From contig JANPLI010000121.1 in assembly GCA_031426455.1 (NCBI GenBank), positions 1-35,647 on the forward strand: a DNA stretch of 35,647 nucleotides, given 5' to 3'. The position numbers were made by a program, and so were the translations under genes. The stretch is from JANNMJ01 sp031426455. Lineage in GTDB: Bacteria; Bacteroidota; Bacteroidia; Cytophagales; Hymenobacteraceae. Positions 9,756 to 17,495 of this stretch are shown here, in pieces (the stretch's first letter is position 1; every line of letters begins with the position of its first letter). The notes under the pieces are model-generated. The model ran no database searches. It was not told the origin of the DNA and saw only the letters and a list, made by a program, of their open reading frames with translations.

Positions 9756-10880
9756 ATGCCCAAAAAGTCCCCTGCCAGCGCCTCGGCCAGCGCGCTCGTT
9801 CACATTGCCACGCCGACGGCGGGCGTCTTCTCGAAAGCGCAGAAGGAGTTCAACCGCCTCACCAAGCGCGTGGGGAATCTCGAAACGGAGCTGGCTGATT
9901 TTCAGCAGGCGGCGATGGACCTGCGGCGGCGGGTGCAGGAAGAATACCGCCCCTTGCAGGCCCAGCACGATGCCCAGCGCGCCGAAGTGGTGCCCGTGCT
10001 GGACGCCGCCTACCGGGCCAAAAACAAGCTCACGGCCAACGAGCGTCTCAAAATCAAGGAGATGCTGGCGCAGGCTTTTTTCGATCTACCGCAAAAGGGT
10101 TTCGACCAGCTCCAGCCCATCCTCGACCGCTACACCCCCCCCCGCGCCGCCGAAGCCGACGCGGAAGACGACCGCCTGACGGCCGCGATGATGCAACAGC
10201 TCTTCGAGCAGCAGTACGGCCTCAAATTCGACCCCAGCGTCGATATCAGCTCGCCGGAAAAATTCAGGGCCTACGCCGAGCAGTTGATGAACGAGCAGCA
10301 GGCCGCCTGGGAAGCCGAAGAAGCCGCTAAAGAAGCCCGCCGCGCGCAGCGTAAAAAAACGCCGAAACAGCAGGCCGCCGAGGAGAAAAAGGCGCTGGAA
10401 GAAAAGTCCGTCACGCAGGCCGTGCGGACGATCTACCGCGACCTGGTGAAGGCCCTGCACCCCGACCGCGAGCCGGATGAGGCCGAAAAAGCCCGCAAAA
10501 CCGAACTGATGCAGCGGGTCACGGCCGCCTACGAGAAAAACGAGCTGCTCACGCTGCTGCGCCTGCAACTGGAGCTGGAACACATCGACCTGACGCACCT
10601 GGAGCAGTTGGCCGATAGCCAGTTGGCGCCCTACAACAAGCTGCTGCGCGAACAGGTCCGCGATCTGGAACAGACCCTGTTCGAGGAGCAGATGGCCGTC
10701 AGCGAGTACAGCGGCGGTTTCGGGCCGACGTCGGCCGCGAGCCTGAAATTTAGCTTCGAGTGGAAGAAGCGCGACCTGCAGACGCGCGTCGACAAGCTCA
10801 CCGCCGACGTGGAAGCGATGCGCACCGATGTCGGCGCCGTGAAGACGTTCCTGAAAGGGTTCCGGCTGGTGCGGCAGTAG
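9756..10880 (+). CDS. coiled-coil J-domain (DnaJ-like) protein
   Basis: A 374-residue cytoplasmic protein; no signal peptide or membrane segment is seen. The ATG at 9756 is preferred over a TTG three codons upstream. The central part is highly charged and helical (rich in E, K, A, Q). A J-domain core is visible at about residues 220-265: a helix ending YRDLVKAL, the signature HPD at 235-237, then a basic helix with AAYEKNELLTLL. J-domains stimulate the ATPase of Hsp70, so the protein is probably a co-chaperone with a special client. It lacks the Gly/Phe and zinc-finger regions of DnaJ itself, and its J-domain sits in the C-terminal half between coiled coils. The next gene (a histidine kinase) starts 144 bases later with its own promoter box. 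Partner and client are unknown. Confidence 0.75.
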   Translation: MPKKSPASASASALVHIATPTAGVFSKAQKEFNRLTKRVGNLETELADFQQAAMDLRRRVQEEYRPLQAQHDAQRAEVVPVLDAAYRAKNKLTANERLKIKEMLAQAFFDLPQKGFDQLQPILDRYTPPRAAEADAEDDRLTAAMMQQLFEQQYGLKFDPSVDISSPEKFRAYAEQLMNEQQAAWEAEEAAKEARRAQRKKTPKQQAAEEKKALEEKSVTQAVRTIYRDLVKALHPDREPDEAEKARKTELMQRVTAAYEKNELLTLLRLQLELEHIDLTHLEQLADSQLAPYNKLLREQVRDLEQTLFEEQMAVSEYSGGFGPTSAASLKFSFEWKKRDLQTRVDKLTADVEAMRTDVGAVKTFLKGFRLVRQ

Positions 10881-10944
10881 GGCGGGCGGCGCCCTGAACC
10901 CGGCTGCGGCGGCCTCACCGGGCGGGGAAAATTTGAAAACCCCC

Positions 10945-10973
10945 TTGTTTGCCCGCGCGGCGGTGTTTCTTTG
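10945..10973 (+). promoter_or_regulatory. promoter of the first histidine kinase gene
   Basis: A TTG at 10945-10947 (-33 element) and TTTCTTTG at 10966-10973 (a one-base variant of TAnnTTTG) are separated by 18 bases, a typical Bacteroidota spacing. The ATG at 11025 follows about 50 bases later. Confidence 0.5.
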
Positions 10974-11024
10974 TGGCCCGTCCCGGTGCCGCTGTTTCAC
11001 TCCCCGGCGGCCGGGGCGCCCCCG

Positions 11025-12800
11025 ATGCGTTTCCTGATCGTGCTTGGCGGGCTGCTGCTGGCGGGCGGGCCGTTGCTGCCGTCAGTGGCGGCGGCGCCGA
11101 CTTCGGCAGCTGCTTCAGCTTCCGCCAAGCAATGGCTGGCGCGGGCCATTGCGCAGGTTTATGAGCAGCCGGATTCGGCCCTGCTGCTGGCCCGGCAAGT
11201 GGTGACGCTGGCCCGCGCCGCGCACGACCCGCTCCAGGAAGGGTCGGCCTGGAACTGCATTGGGGCCGTGCATTACACCCGCGATGTGTATCGCCCCGCG
11301 CTACGCGCTTACACCCAAGCGCTGCAGTGTTTCGAGGCGGCCGGCAACCGCAGCCAGCAGGCGGCGGTGTTGAACAACCTCGGCAGCCTGTGCCTGACGA
11401 TGGACCTCCACGAGGCCTCGTACCGCTACTTTCAGCAGGCCCTGGCGATGGAACTGGCCCTGCAACCGGATTCGACGGGCGCGGCCCTGTGCCTCGGCGG
11501 TAGCGGGGTGGCGCTGGCCGCCCTCAACCGCCTGCCGGAGGCGCTGGACTGCTACCGCCGAACCCTGGCGCTCTACCGCCGGGAGCACGACCGCGCCAGC
11601 GAAGCCCAAACCCTGAGCTATGTCGGGGCGGTGTACGTGAAACAGCAGCGGTTCGCGGAGGCGCTGCAAACCTTCGAAAAGGTGCAGCAGATGGGCGTAA
11701 AATCAGCTGACGGTCTGACCAACCTGGAAGTGTTGCAGGGCCTCGGCGACGCCTACCGGGGCCTGGGGCAGTGGGCGAAAGCTGCCGGCTACTACGAGGC
11801 CCGCCTGCGCGCCGACCCGGAAATGCCCGGCAACCTGCACGACAGCTTCAAGCGCCTGGCCGACGTGCAGCACCGCGCCGGCAACGACCGCGCCGCCTAC
11901 CAGGCGCTGCGCCGTTTCGTGGGCCTCAACGATACGCTCAATGACCGCGAAGCCGCCCGCCGCCTGACTGACCTCGAAGCCCGCTACCGTACCCGCGACC
12001 TGCAACGCGCCAACCAGGTGCAGCGCCTGACCATTGCCCGCAAAAACCAGCTCGCCGCCTTCGGCTTCGGCACGGCGGCGCTTGTGCTGCTGGCGGCCGG
12101 CGCGCTAGCGTGGCTCTTCGTGCAGCGCACCCGCGCCAACCGGCAACTGGCGCTGGCCAACGCCACCATCAGTCGCGCCGATGCGCAGAAGGAGGTGCTG
12201 TTGCAGGAGATTCACCACCGCGTCAAGAACAACCTCCAGCTCGTCGGCTCGCTGCTGGGCTGGCAGGCCGAAACCACGCCCGCCGCCGCGCCCGCGCTGG
12301 CGGCTAGTCAGGCGCGGCTCCATTCGATGGCGCTGATCCACGAGCATCTGTACCGGGCCGACGACCTGAGCCATATCCGCCTCGACCAGTACCTCGGCCA
12401 GTTGCTGCAAACCCTGCAGGCGGCGCACGTCAGTCCGCAGCAGGCGGTTCAGCTGACTACCGCTATCGAGCCGCTGGCCGTGGAGGCGAAAGACGCCATT
12501 CCGCTGGGCCTGATTACGAATGAGTTGGTGGCCAATACCTACAAGCACGCCTTTCGGGGGCGCCTCACTGGTCACCTGCACGTGGCGCTGACGGCCCAGG
12601 GCCGAACCGGCTTCCGCCTCACCCTCACCGACGACGGCGTGGGCCTGCTCGCGCACCTGGGTCCAAAACCCGCCGCCGAGCTGCCCTCCCTCGGAATGCA
12701 ACTCGTGCGCACCCTTAGCCGCCAGCTTCGCGCCACCTTTACCATCGAACCTAATCCACCCACCGGCACCCGCTTCTGCATCGAAAGACGGAGCGACTAG
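11025..12800 (+). CDS. TPR-containing sensor histidine kinase, HisKA_2 family
   Basis: A 591-residue membrane sensor kinase. The ATG at 11025 is chosen because it opens a signal peptide (MRFLIVLGGLLLAGG); an upstream TTG frame does not. Residues about 35-330 are tetratricopeptide repeats, presumably periplasmic. One membrane segment lies at about 341-367. A linker leads to the HisKA_2 dimerisation/phosphoacceptor motif EIHHRVKNNLQ, with the probable acceptor at His398. The HATPase domain follows, with an N-box region (GLITNELVANTYKHAF) and a GVGL-like G-box (DDGVGLLAHLG). HisKA_2 kinases usually pass phosphate to a partner regulator; the LytTR regulator at 13010 is the obvious one. The stop codon lies inside a GACTAGT heptamer repeat and overlaps a GTG that opens a frame running into that regulator. 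The signal sensed is not evident. Confidence 0.88.
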   Translation: MRFLIVLGGLLLAGGPLLPSVAAAPTSAAASASAKQWLARAIAQVYEQPDSALLLARQVVTLARAAHDPLQEGSAWNCIGAVHYTRDVYRPALRAYTQALQCFEAAGNRSQQAAVLNNLGSLCLTMDLHEASYRYFQQALAMELALQPDSTGAALCLGGSGVALAALNRLPEALDCYRRTLALYRREHDRASEAQTLSYVGAVYVKQQRFAEALQTFEKVQQMGVKSADGLTNLEVLQGLGDAYRGLGQWAKAAGYYEARLRADPEMPGNLHDSFKRLADVQHRAGNDRAAYQALRRFVGLNDTLNDREAARRLTDLEARYRTRDLQRANQVQRLTIARKNQLAAFGFGTAALVLLAAGALAWLFVQRTRANRQLALANATISRADAQKEVLLQEIHHRVKNNLQLVGSLLGWQAETTPAAAPALAASQARLHSMALIHEHLYRADDLSHIRLDQYLGQLLQTLQAAHVSPQQAVQLTTAIEPLAVEAKDAIPLGLITNELVANTYKHAFRGRLTGHLHVALTAQGRTGFRLTLTDDGVGLLAHLGPKPAAELPSLGMQLVRTLSRQLRATFTIEPNPPTGTRFCIERRSD

Positions 12801-12812
12801 TGACTAGTGACT
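12795..12812. repeat. GACTAGT heptamer repeat spanning the kinase stop codon
   Basis: Two perfect GACTAGT units (12795-12808) and a partial third (GACT) overlap the TAG stop at 12798-12800. It is the same 7-base period seen at other loci but with an unrelated word. Confidence 0.7.
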
Positions 12813-12823
12813 GTCTTACGTGC

Positions 12824-13007
12824 CACCTCGCACCTACCGCACTTCGCACCTACCGCACCTCGCACCTACCGCACCTCGCACTTCGCACCTCGCACTTCGC
12901 ACCTACCGCACTTCGCACCTCGCACCTACCACACCTCGCACCTCACACCTCGCACCTCGCACCTACCACACCTCGCACCTCGCACCTATCACACCTAGCA
13001 CCTACCC
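12824..13007. repeat. long heptamer/nonamer array between kinase and regulator genes
   Basis: About 180 bases made of 7-base units (TCGCACC and TCGCACT) mixed with 9-base variants (TACCGCACC, TACCACACC). It contains no stop codon in the forward frame that joins the regulator and is largely open in the other forward frames. It lacks the unique spacers of a CRISPR array. The unit CACCTCG also appears at 24714-24748. Confidence 0.9.
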
Positions 13008-13009
13008 CA

Positions 13010-13777
13010 ATGGCTTCTATCCTGATCGTTGAAGATGAATTGCTGATTGCCGGCGAAATAGCCCGTGCGTTGCGGCGGTTGGGGCACGAGCCGCTGGAGC
13101 CCGTCGATAACTCCGACGATGCCCTGGCGGCCCTGGCCGAACGCACCCCGGACCTGGTGCTGATGGATATCCACATCGCCGGCGATACTGACGGCATCGC
13201 CACGGCCCTGCTCGTGCGGCGGCAGTTTGGGGTGCCCGTGGTATTTCTCACGGCCCAGGCCGACGCTGCCACGCTGGCCCGCGCCAAGCTCGCCCGGCCC
13301 GCCGGCTACATCCTGAAACCCTTCTCCGACGACACCCTGCGCGCCCAACTGGAGTTGGCCCTTTACGCCGCTAACCAGGAGCGCCACGTCGGCGTCTCCG
13401 AAAGCCGCGCGGAGCCTGAATCTACCGCCACCCCCGACACCGCCGAACTGCCGCCCGGCCCGGTGCGCTTCTTCTTCCTGAAAAAGGGCACCGGCTACGT
13501 GAAGGTGCGGGTGGAAGACATTCTGTACCTCGAAGCCCTCGAAAACAACGTCCGTCTCTTCACCACGCAGGGGCAGTTCATCGTTTTTCAGCCGCTGCGC
13601 GAAGTCGAGCAGCGCCTGCCGGACCCGCCGTTCTTTCGCGTTCACCGCGCTCACATCGTGAACCTCGACCAGGTGCAGGGCTACGAAGAAGGCTGTGTCC
13701 TGTTCAACCGCACCGACGCCGTGCCCGTGAGCCGCTCGTGCAAAGAGGCGCTGAAAAAGCGGTTGAATGTGTTGTAG
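13010..13777 (+). CDS. LytTR-family response regulator
   Basis: A 255-residue two-component response regulator. The ATG at 13010 starts directly with the receiver motif (MASILIVEDE). Acidic pocket residues are Glu8/Asp9, the phosphoacceptor is Asp53 (LVLMDIHIAG), and the conserved lysine is in GYILKPF. A linker rich in E, P and T follows, then a LytTR DNA-binding domain from about residue 155 (DILYLEALENNVRLF ... FFRVHRAHIVNLDQV). LytTR regulators bind direct repeats upstream of targets. It follows the HisKA_2 kinase at 11025-12800 and is very probably its partner. The frame is also open upstream through the whole heptamer array to a GTG at 12800, so a repeat-coded extension of about 70 residues cannot be excluded. 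Confidence 0.9.
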   Translation: MASILIVEDELLIAGEIARALRRLGHEPLEPVDNSDDALAALAERTPDLVLMDIHIAGDTDGIATALLVRRQFGVPVVFLTAQADAATLARAKLARPAGYILKPFSDDTLRAQLELALYAANQERHVGVSESRAEPESTATPDTAELPPGPVRFFFLKKGTGYVKVRVEDILYLEALENNVRLFTTQGQFIVFQPLREVEQRLPDPPFFRVHRAHIVNLDQVQGYEEGCVLFNRTDAVPVSRSCKEALKKRLNVL

Positions 13778-13852
13778 CGTGGTTTTCGTCGGGAGTCTAA
13801 GTACGGTTCTTTCCTGCTTGTCGGCTGCGGGGCGAAGCCCCTGGCTACACTC

Positions 13853-13880
13853 CATTCCTCATTCCTCATTCCTCATTCCC
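13853..13880. repeat. CATTCCT heptamer repeat forming the end of the helicase gene
   Basis: Three copies of CATTCCT and one CATTCCC. On the minus strand they encode the last residues MRNEE and supply the TGA stop of the helicase gene at 13859-13861. Confidence 0.85.
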
Positions 13881-16800
13881 CCATTGCTAAGGTCAAACCA
13901 CCACGCCCTTACATCCTCGTAGCCCAGGGCGCGGTAGCGTTCGGCGTAGGCTGTGAAGGCGGCGCGGGCTTCGGCATCGGCGGCATCGGTGGGGAAGTCG
14001 AGGAGCGTGACGCGGCCGGTGGCGGGTTCCTCGACTACGCGGGCGGGCAACGGATCGGGGGCGGCGATGGGCGTGCTGCCGGTGGGGGCGCCGCACAGAA
14101 TTTCGGTGGGCGGCGCGGCGGGCCGGGCGAAGAGCGGGCCGAGCTGCGGGTGCGTCAGCACGGCGCGCAGGTCGATTTGGAGTTGGTCGGCTTCGGGAGC
14201 GTTGACGCGGCCTTCGGCGCCCAGGCGGCGCAGCAGTTTCGTGACGTCGTCGGCTGACTGGAGGCGGCGCAGCGCGTTCCGCAGCCGGTTGACGCGCTCG
14301 CGGCTGGCGGCGCGGGTAGCGTCGGCATCGAAAGAAAGCACGTCGGCAGCGCGGCGGCGCAATTGCAGGCGCGGCGCCCAGGGCGTAGTAGGAGCGGGGC
14401 GAAGCCCATACCGGGCGTCCGGATCAGCGGACGCGGCGCGGGCGGGCGGCGCCGGTTCGCCGGCGCTCAGCACGTACCGGGTGCCGTCGGTGGTGGTGGT
14501 GGTGGTTTCGGTAGTGGGCAGCAGCGGCAGCACGGCGCGCAGGAGCTTGTCCATCTGGTCGGGCAGGCCGCCGGCTTCTTTGTCGGCCTGGTCGGGCTGG
14601 CGCGTCAGGATGTAGAGCCGGTTGCGGGGGCGCGTGAACGCCACGTAGAGCATATTGAGGTTCTCGACGAACGTGCGCTCCATTTCGGCCCGGTACTGCG
14701 CGGCCAGCACGGTGGCTTCCAGGCCTTTGTTCAGGTTCACGACGGCCACCGGCGGCATCGGTACGGGCGCCAGCATCAGGGGAAGTTCGGTTTCAGCCAG
14801 CTCGCCCCAGAGCAGCGTCCCGTTGCGGGGTTTCATCGGCCAGTCGGCGAAGGGCACGATGACCACGCCGTAAGCCAGACCCTTGGACTTATGGATCGTG
14901 GTGATCGTCACGGCGTCGCGGCCTTCGGCGGGCGTGTTCACGCTCAGGGCGTGGGCGCGGGTTTCCCAGTGGTCGAGGAAGGCGCCGAGGTTATTGCCGT
15001 GGCGCAGGCTGAAATCGAGGGTGATGTCGAGCAGCCGCAGCAGGTAATCGGCTTCCGCCGGGGCGCAGGCCAGCAGGTCGAAGGCCGTCAGCAGTTGTTC
15101 GGCGGCTTCGTAGAGGCTCAGGCTGGTGAGCTTTTCGGGGGAAGCGCCCGCAAAGCCCAGCGCCGCCACTTCGGCCCAGAACGGAGTGGCGTCGGGCTGT
15201 TTGGCGTCGCTAAGGGCGCTGATCTGGCGGAGGCGCACCGGGTCGGGCTGTCTTTGGCGCACCACTTTGTCGAGCAGCAGCAGCGCCCCGGCGCGGGCCA
15301 GGCCGTCGGCGGGTTGGTGGAGGACGCGCAGGAAACTCACGACCAGGTTCACGGAATCGGCGAAGTCGAGCTGCAGTGAATCGCGCGAGATGATCGGGTA
15401 ACCGGCCAGTTTCAGGAAGCGCGCCACGGCGCGGCTGTTCTTGTTGGAGCGGCAGAGCACGGCCACATCGGCGAGGCGGAAGCCGTCGGCCAGGGCCTGC
15501 TCGATCAGCGCGCGGGTGCGCCAGAGGGTGGCCGTGGCGTAGTCGAGGGTATCGGTGGCGGCGTAGCCGGGCAGCGCGGCGGCGGTCAGGGTGCCGGTAG
15601 GGGCGTCGTAGGCGCGGGCGCCCGACTGCCGGGGCACCAGCAGCAGTTCGATGTGCGCCACGGGGTCGGCCTGCCGCGCGGGCGGCACGGCCTGCCGGAA
15701 CGAGGCTTCGTAGAGGTCGGCCAGCAGCGGCACTTCGTCGCCCCAGGCATCGCGCACGGCGCTGAAGAACGCGTTGTTGAACTCCACCAGTTGCCGCGCC
15801 GAGCGGTAGTTCTCGGTCAGCGTCTGGGGGTTGATGCGGTTGTCGGCCAGCGTCATATAACGGTCCACGAGCAGGTTGAGCGTCTCCGGGTTCCGGATGC
15901 GCTCCAGCAGCTTGCGCGGGTCGCGCTGGTAGAGGCGCACGATCTGTTCCAACTCGCCGCCGCGCCAGCGGTAGATGGCCTGCTTGGCATCGCCCACCAG
16001 CAGCGAGCGCTTGCCGCTCCCCACCGACTCCACGATCAGCGGCAGCAGGTTGTTGAACTGCAGGGCCGAAGTGTCCTGAAACTCGTCGATCAGCAGGTGG
16101 CCGTAGCGCTCGCCGAGGCGCTCGTAGAGGAACGGCAGCGGCTCGCTCAACACCACCTTCGCGATGTGGCGGTTGAAGGCCCCGATCAGCACCAGCCCGC
16201 GCTCGCGGCAGATGTCGGCCACGCGCGTCTGCACCTGCCCCAGCAGCGTGAGGTGCAGGTGGTGCTGGAGCATCGCGGTGAGCAGGATATGCGCCGCCGC
16301 CGCCGCCGGGCGGCGTTCTTCCAGCTGGGCGTAGAGGTCGGCCAGGTCGGCGCTGACGGCGGCCACGCGCGCTTTCACGGCGGGGGGCGCCGTTTGGGTC
16401 GTCCAGCGGTCCTGCTCGATGGTTTCGAGCGTCCGCGTTTTCGGCCCGCCATCGGGCTTGAGCCGTTCCGCCCAATTGCGCAGGTAAGCGGGCAGCCCCA
16501 CCGCCCCGTAGTAAAAGTCCTTGTCGGTCAGCCCGCCGTCATCCAGCAGCCGCGTCGCATCTTCGGAGAGTTGGCGCAGGGGCGCTTCCAGTTCGCGCAG
16601 GCGGTCGGTAAGGGCTGCGCGCAGGGTTTCGTAGAAGGCCAGGTCGCGGCCGTCGGCGGTGAGCTCGCGCACGGCGTCGAGGGCCGTGTCGTTGAAAAGG
16701 TGCTTGCTAAACTCGACGAGCTTGTCGGTGAGCGTGTACACCGACTTGTCCTCCGCCGTCTGCTCCTCCGCGAAATCGCGCAGCAGGGCCGTCAGGCGGG

Positions 16801-17338
16801 TGTCGTCGGGCGTTTCGGTGCGGTTCACGCGGTCCAGCAGGCGCCCGACGGCCTCGCGCACGATGCTGTCAGTGTCCATCTCGACCTCAAAACCGGCGGG
16901 CAAATCCAGGTCGCGGGCGAAGGTGCTGACCACGCGCTGGCCGAACGAGTCGATGGTCGAGACGGCGAAGTCGGCGTAGTCGTAGAGCAGGCGCCGGAAC
17001 GTGGCGGCGGCGCGGCGCTGCACCTCGGCGCGGCGGGCTTCGGGGGTAGTATGGTCGGGCAGGGCGCCGTCAGCGGCCAGGTCGAGGGCCAGGTCGTCGA
17101 GGTAGGCGTCGGTGGCGGTGGTGGCGGCGTCAGGGGTGCTGTCGGGCAGCAGTTCGCGCAGCTTGGCCACGATGCGGGTTTTCATCTCGGCCGCCGCGTC
17201 GTTGGTGAACGTCAGCGCCAGCACCCCACTGAAGCCCCGGTCGGTGGGCGTGGCCAGGGCCAGGCGCAGGTATTCGCGGGTCAGCGTATAGGTTTTGCCG
17301 GAACCGGCGGAGGCGGAGTAAACGGTGAGCTGTGGCAT
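13859..17338 (-). CDS. UvrD/AddA-like superfamily 1 helicase with degenerate RecB-type C-terminus
   Basis: A 1159-residue ATP-dependent DNA helicase, probably in double-strand-break processing. The ATG at 17338 is preferred because a promoter-like TACCTTCG lies just before it; an ATG at 17362 is possible. Motifs in order: Walker A SAGSGKT (residues about 10-16), Ia ALTFTNDAAAEMKTRI, II LLIDEFQDTSALQ, III LLVGDAKQAIYRWRGG, IV ENYRSARQLVEF, V TITTIHKSKGLAYGVV, VI LYVAFTRPRNRLYIL. All helicase motifs look intact. The last 100 residues match a RecB-type nuclease layout, but the expected RPDRV reads LPARV and the expected D(Y/F)KTG reads DFPTD, so the aspartate and lysine are missing. No AddB-like partner is in the window. 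The C-terminus and stop come from a heptamer repeat. Confidence 0.85.
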   Translation of the reverse strand: MPQLTVYSASAGSGKTYTLTREYLRLALATPTDRGFSGVLALTFTNDAAAEMKTRIVAKLRELLPDSTPDAATTATDAYLDDLALDLAADGALPDHTTPEARRAEVQRRAAATFRRLLYDYADFAVSTIDSFGQRVVSTFARDLDLPAGFEVEMDTDSIVREAVGRLLDRVNRTETPDDTRLTALLRDFAEEQTAEDKSVYTLTDKLVEFSKHLFNDTALDAVRELTADGRDLAFYETLRAALTDRLRELEAPLRQLSEDATRLLDDGGLTDKDFYYGAVGLPAYLRNWAERLKPDGGPKTRTLETIEQDRWTTQTAPPAVKARVAAVSADLADLYAQLEERRPAAAAAHILLTAMLQHHLHLTLLGQVQTRVADICRERGLVLIGAFNRHIAKVVLSEPLPFLYERLGERYGHLLIDEFQDTSALQFNNLLPLIVESVGSGKRSLLVGDAKQAIYRWRGGELEQIVRLYQRDPRKLLERIRNPETLNLLVDRYMTLADNRINPQTLTENYRSARQLVEFNNAFFSAVRDAWGDEVPLLADLYEASFRQAVPPARQADPVAHIELLLVPRQSGARAYDAPTGTLTAAALPGYAATDTLDYATATLWRTRALIEQALADGFRLADVAVLCRSNKNSRAVARFLKLAGYPIISRDSLQLDFADSVNLVVSFLRVLHQPADGLARAGALLLLDKVVRQRQPDPVRLRQISALSDAKQPDATPFWAEVAALGFAGASPEKLTSLSLYEAAEQLLTAFDLLACAPAEADYLLRLLDITLDFSLRHGNNLGAFLDHWETRAHALSVNTPAEGRDAVTITTIHKSKGLAYGVVIVPFADWPMKPRNGTLLWGELAETELPLMLAPVPMPPVAVVNLNKGLEATVLAAQYRAEMERTFVENLNMLYVAFTRPRNRLYILTRQPDQADKEAGGLPDQMDKLLRAVLPLLPTTETTTTTTDGTRYVLSAGEPAPPARAASADPDARYGLRPAPTTPWAPRLQLRRRAADVLSFDADATRAASRERVNRLRNALRRLQSADDVTKLLRRLGAEGRVNAPEADQLQIDLRAVLTHPQLGPLFARPAAPPTEILCGAPTGSTPIAAPDPLPARVVEEPATGRVTLLDFPTDAADAEARAAFTAYAERYRALGYEDVRAWWFDLSNGGMRNEE

Positions 17339-17343
17339 CCGGC

Positions 17344-17351
17344 CGAAGGTA
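17344..17351 (-). promoter_or_regulatory. near-leaderless -7 promoter box TACCTTCG of the helicase gene
   Basis: Minus-strand TACCTTCG is a one-base variant of TAnnTTTG and ends five bases before the ATG at 17338. With usual initiation a few bases past the box the mRNA would begin at or next to the start codon. The same octamer precedes the XRE gene at 26846 at almost the same distance. Confidence 0.45.
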
Positions 17352-17362
17352 CGGCGGGGCAT

Positions 17363-17394
17363 AAAAAAGCCCTGCCTATCGGGAAAGGCAGGGC
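17363..17394 (-). terminator. intrinsic terminator with no upstream gene on its strand
   Basis: A 9-bp perfect stem (369-377 with 386-394 of the 17.3 kb block), an 8-base loop, then six Ts on the minus strand. It lies just upstream of the helicase start. The genes to its right are on the plus strand, so there is no minus-strand gene for it to end. Confidence 0.7.
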
Positions 17395-17463
17395 GCTGGT
17401 ACGCGTAACGGTTCGGGACGATTCAGATCTCGCACCCAGTTTAGCCGATAGGCGGGTATGGCC

Positions 17464-17471
17464 GACCTTTG
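17464..17471 (+). promoter_or_regulatory. -7 promoter box GACCTTTG of the ATPase/nuclease pair
   Basis: GACCTTTG differs by one base from TAnnTTTG and ends 24 bases before the ATG at 17496. It is the best promoter candidate for the two-gene unit; the -33 element is unclear. Confidence 0.4.
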
Positions 17472-17495
17472 CCCGCCTAACCCTCCGTTCTGCCA

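Noticed and set aside
12824..13007. Possible CRISPR array
   Set aside because: Units are 7-9 bases with no unique spacers and no cas genes nearby; it is a simple tandem array.
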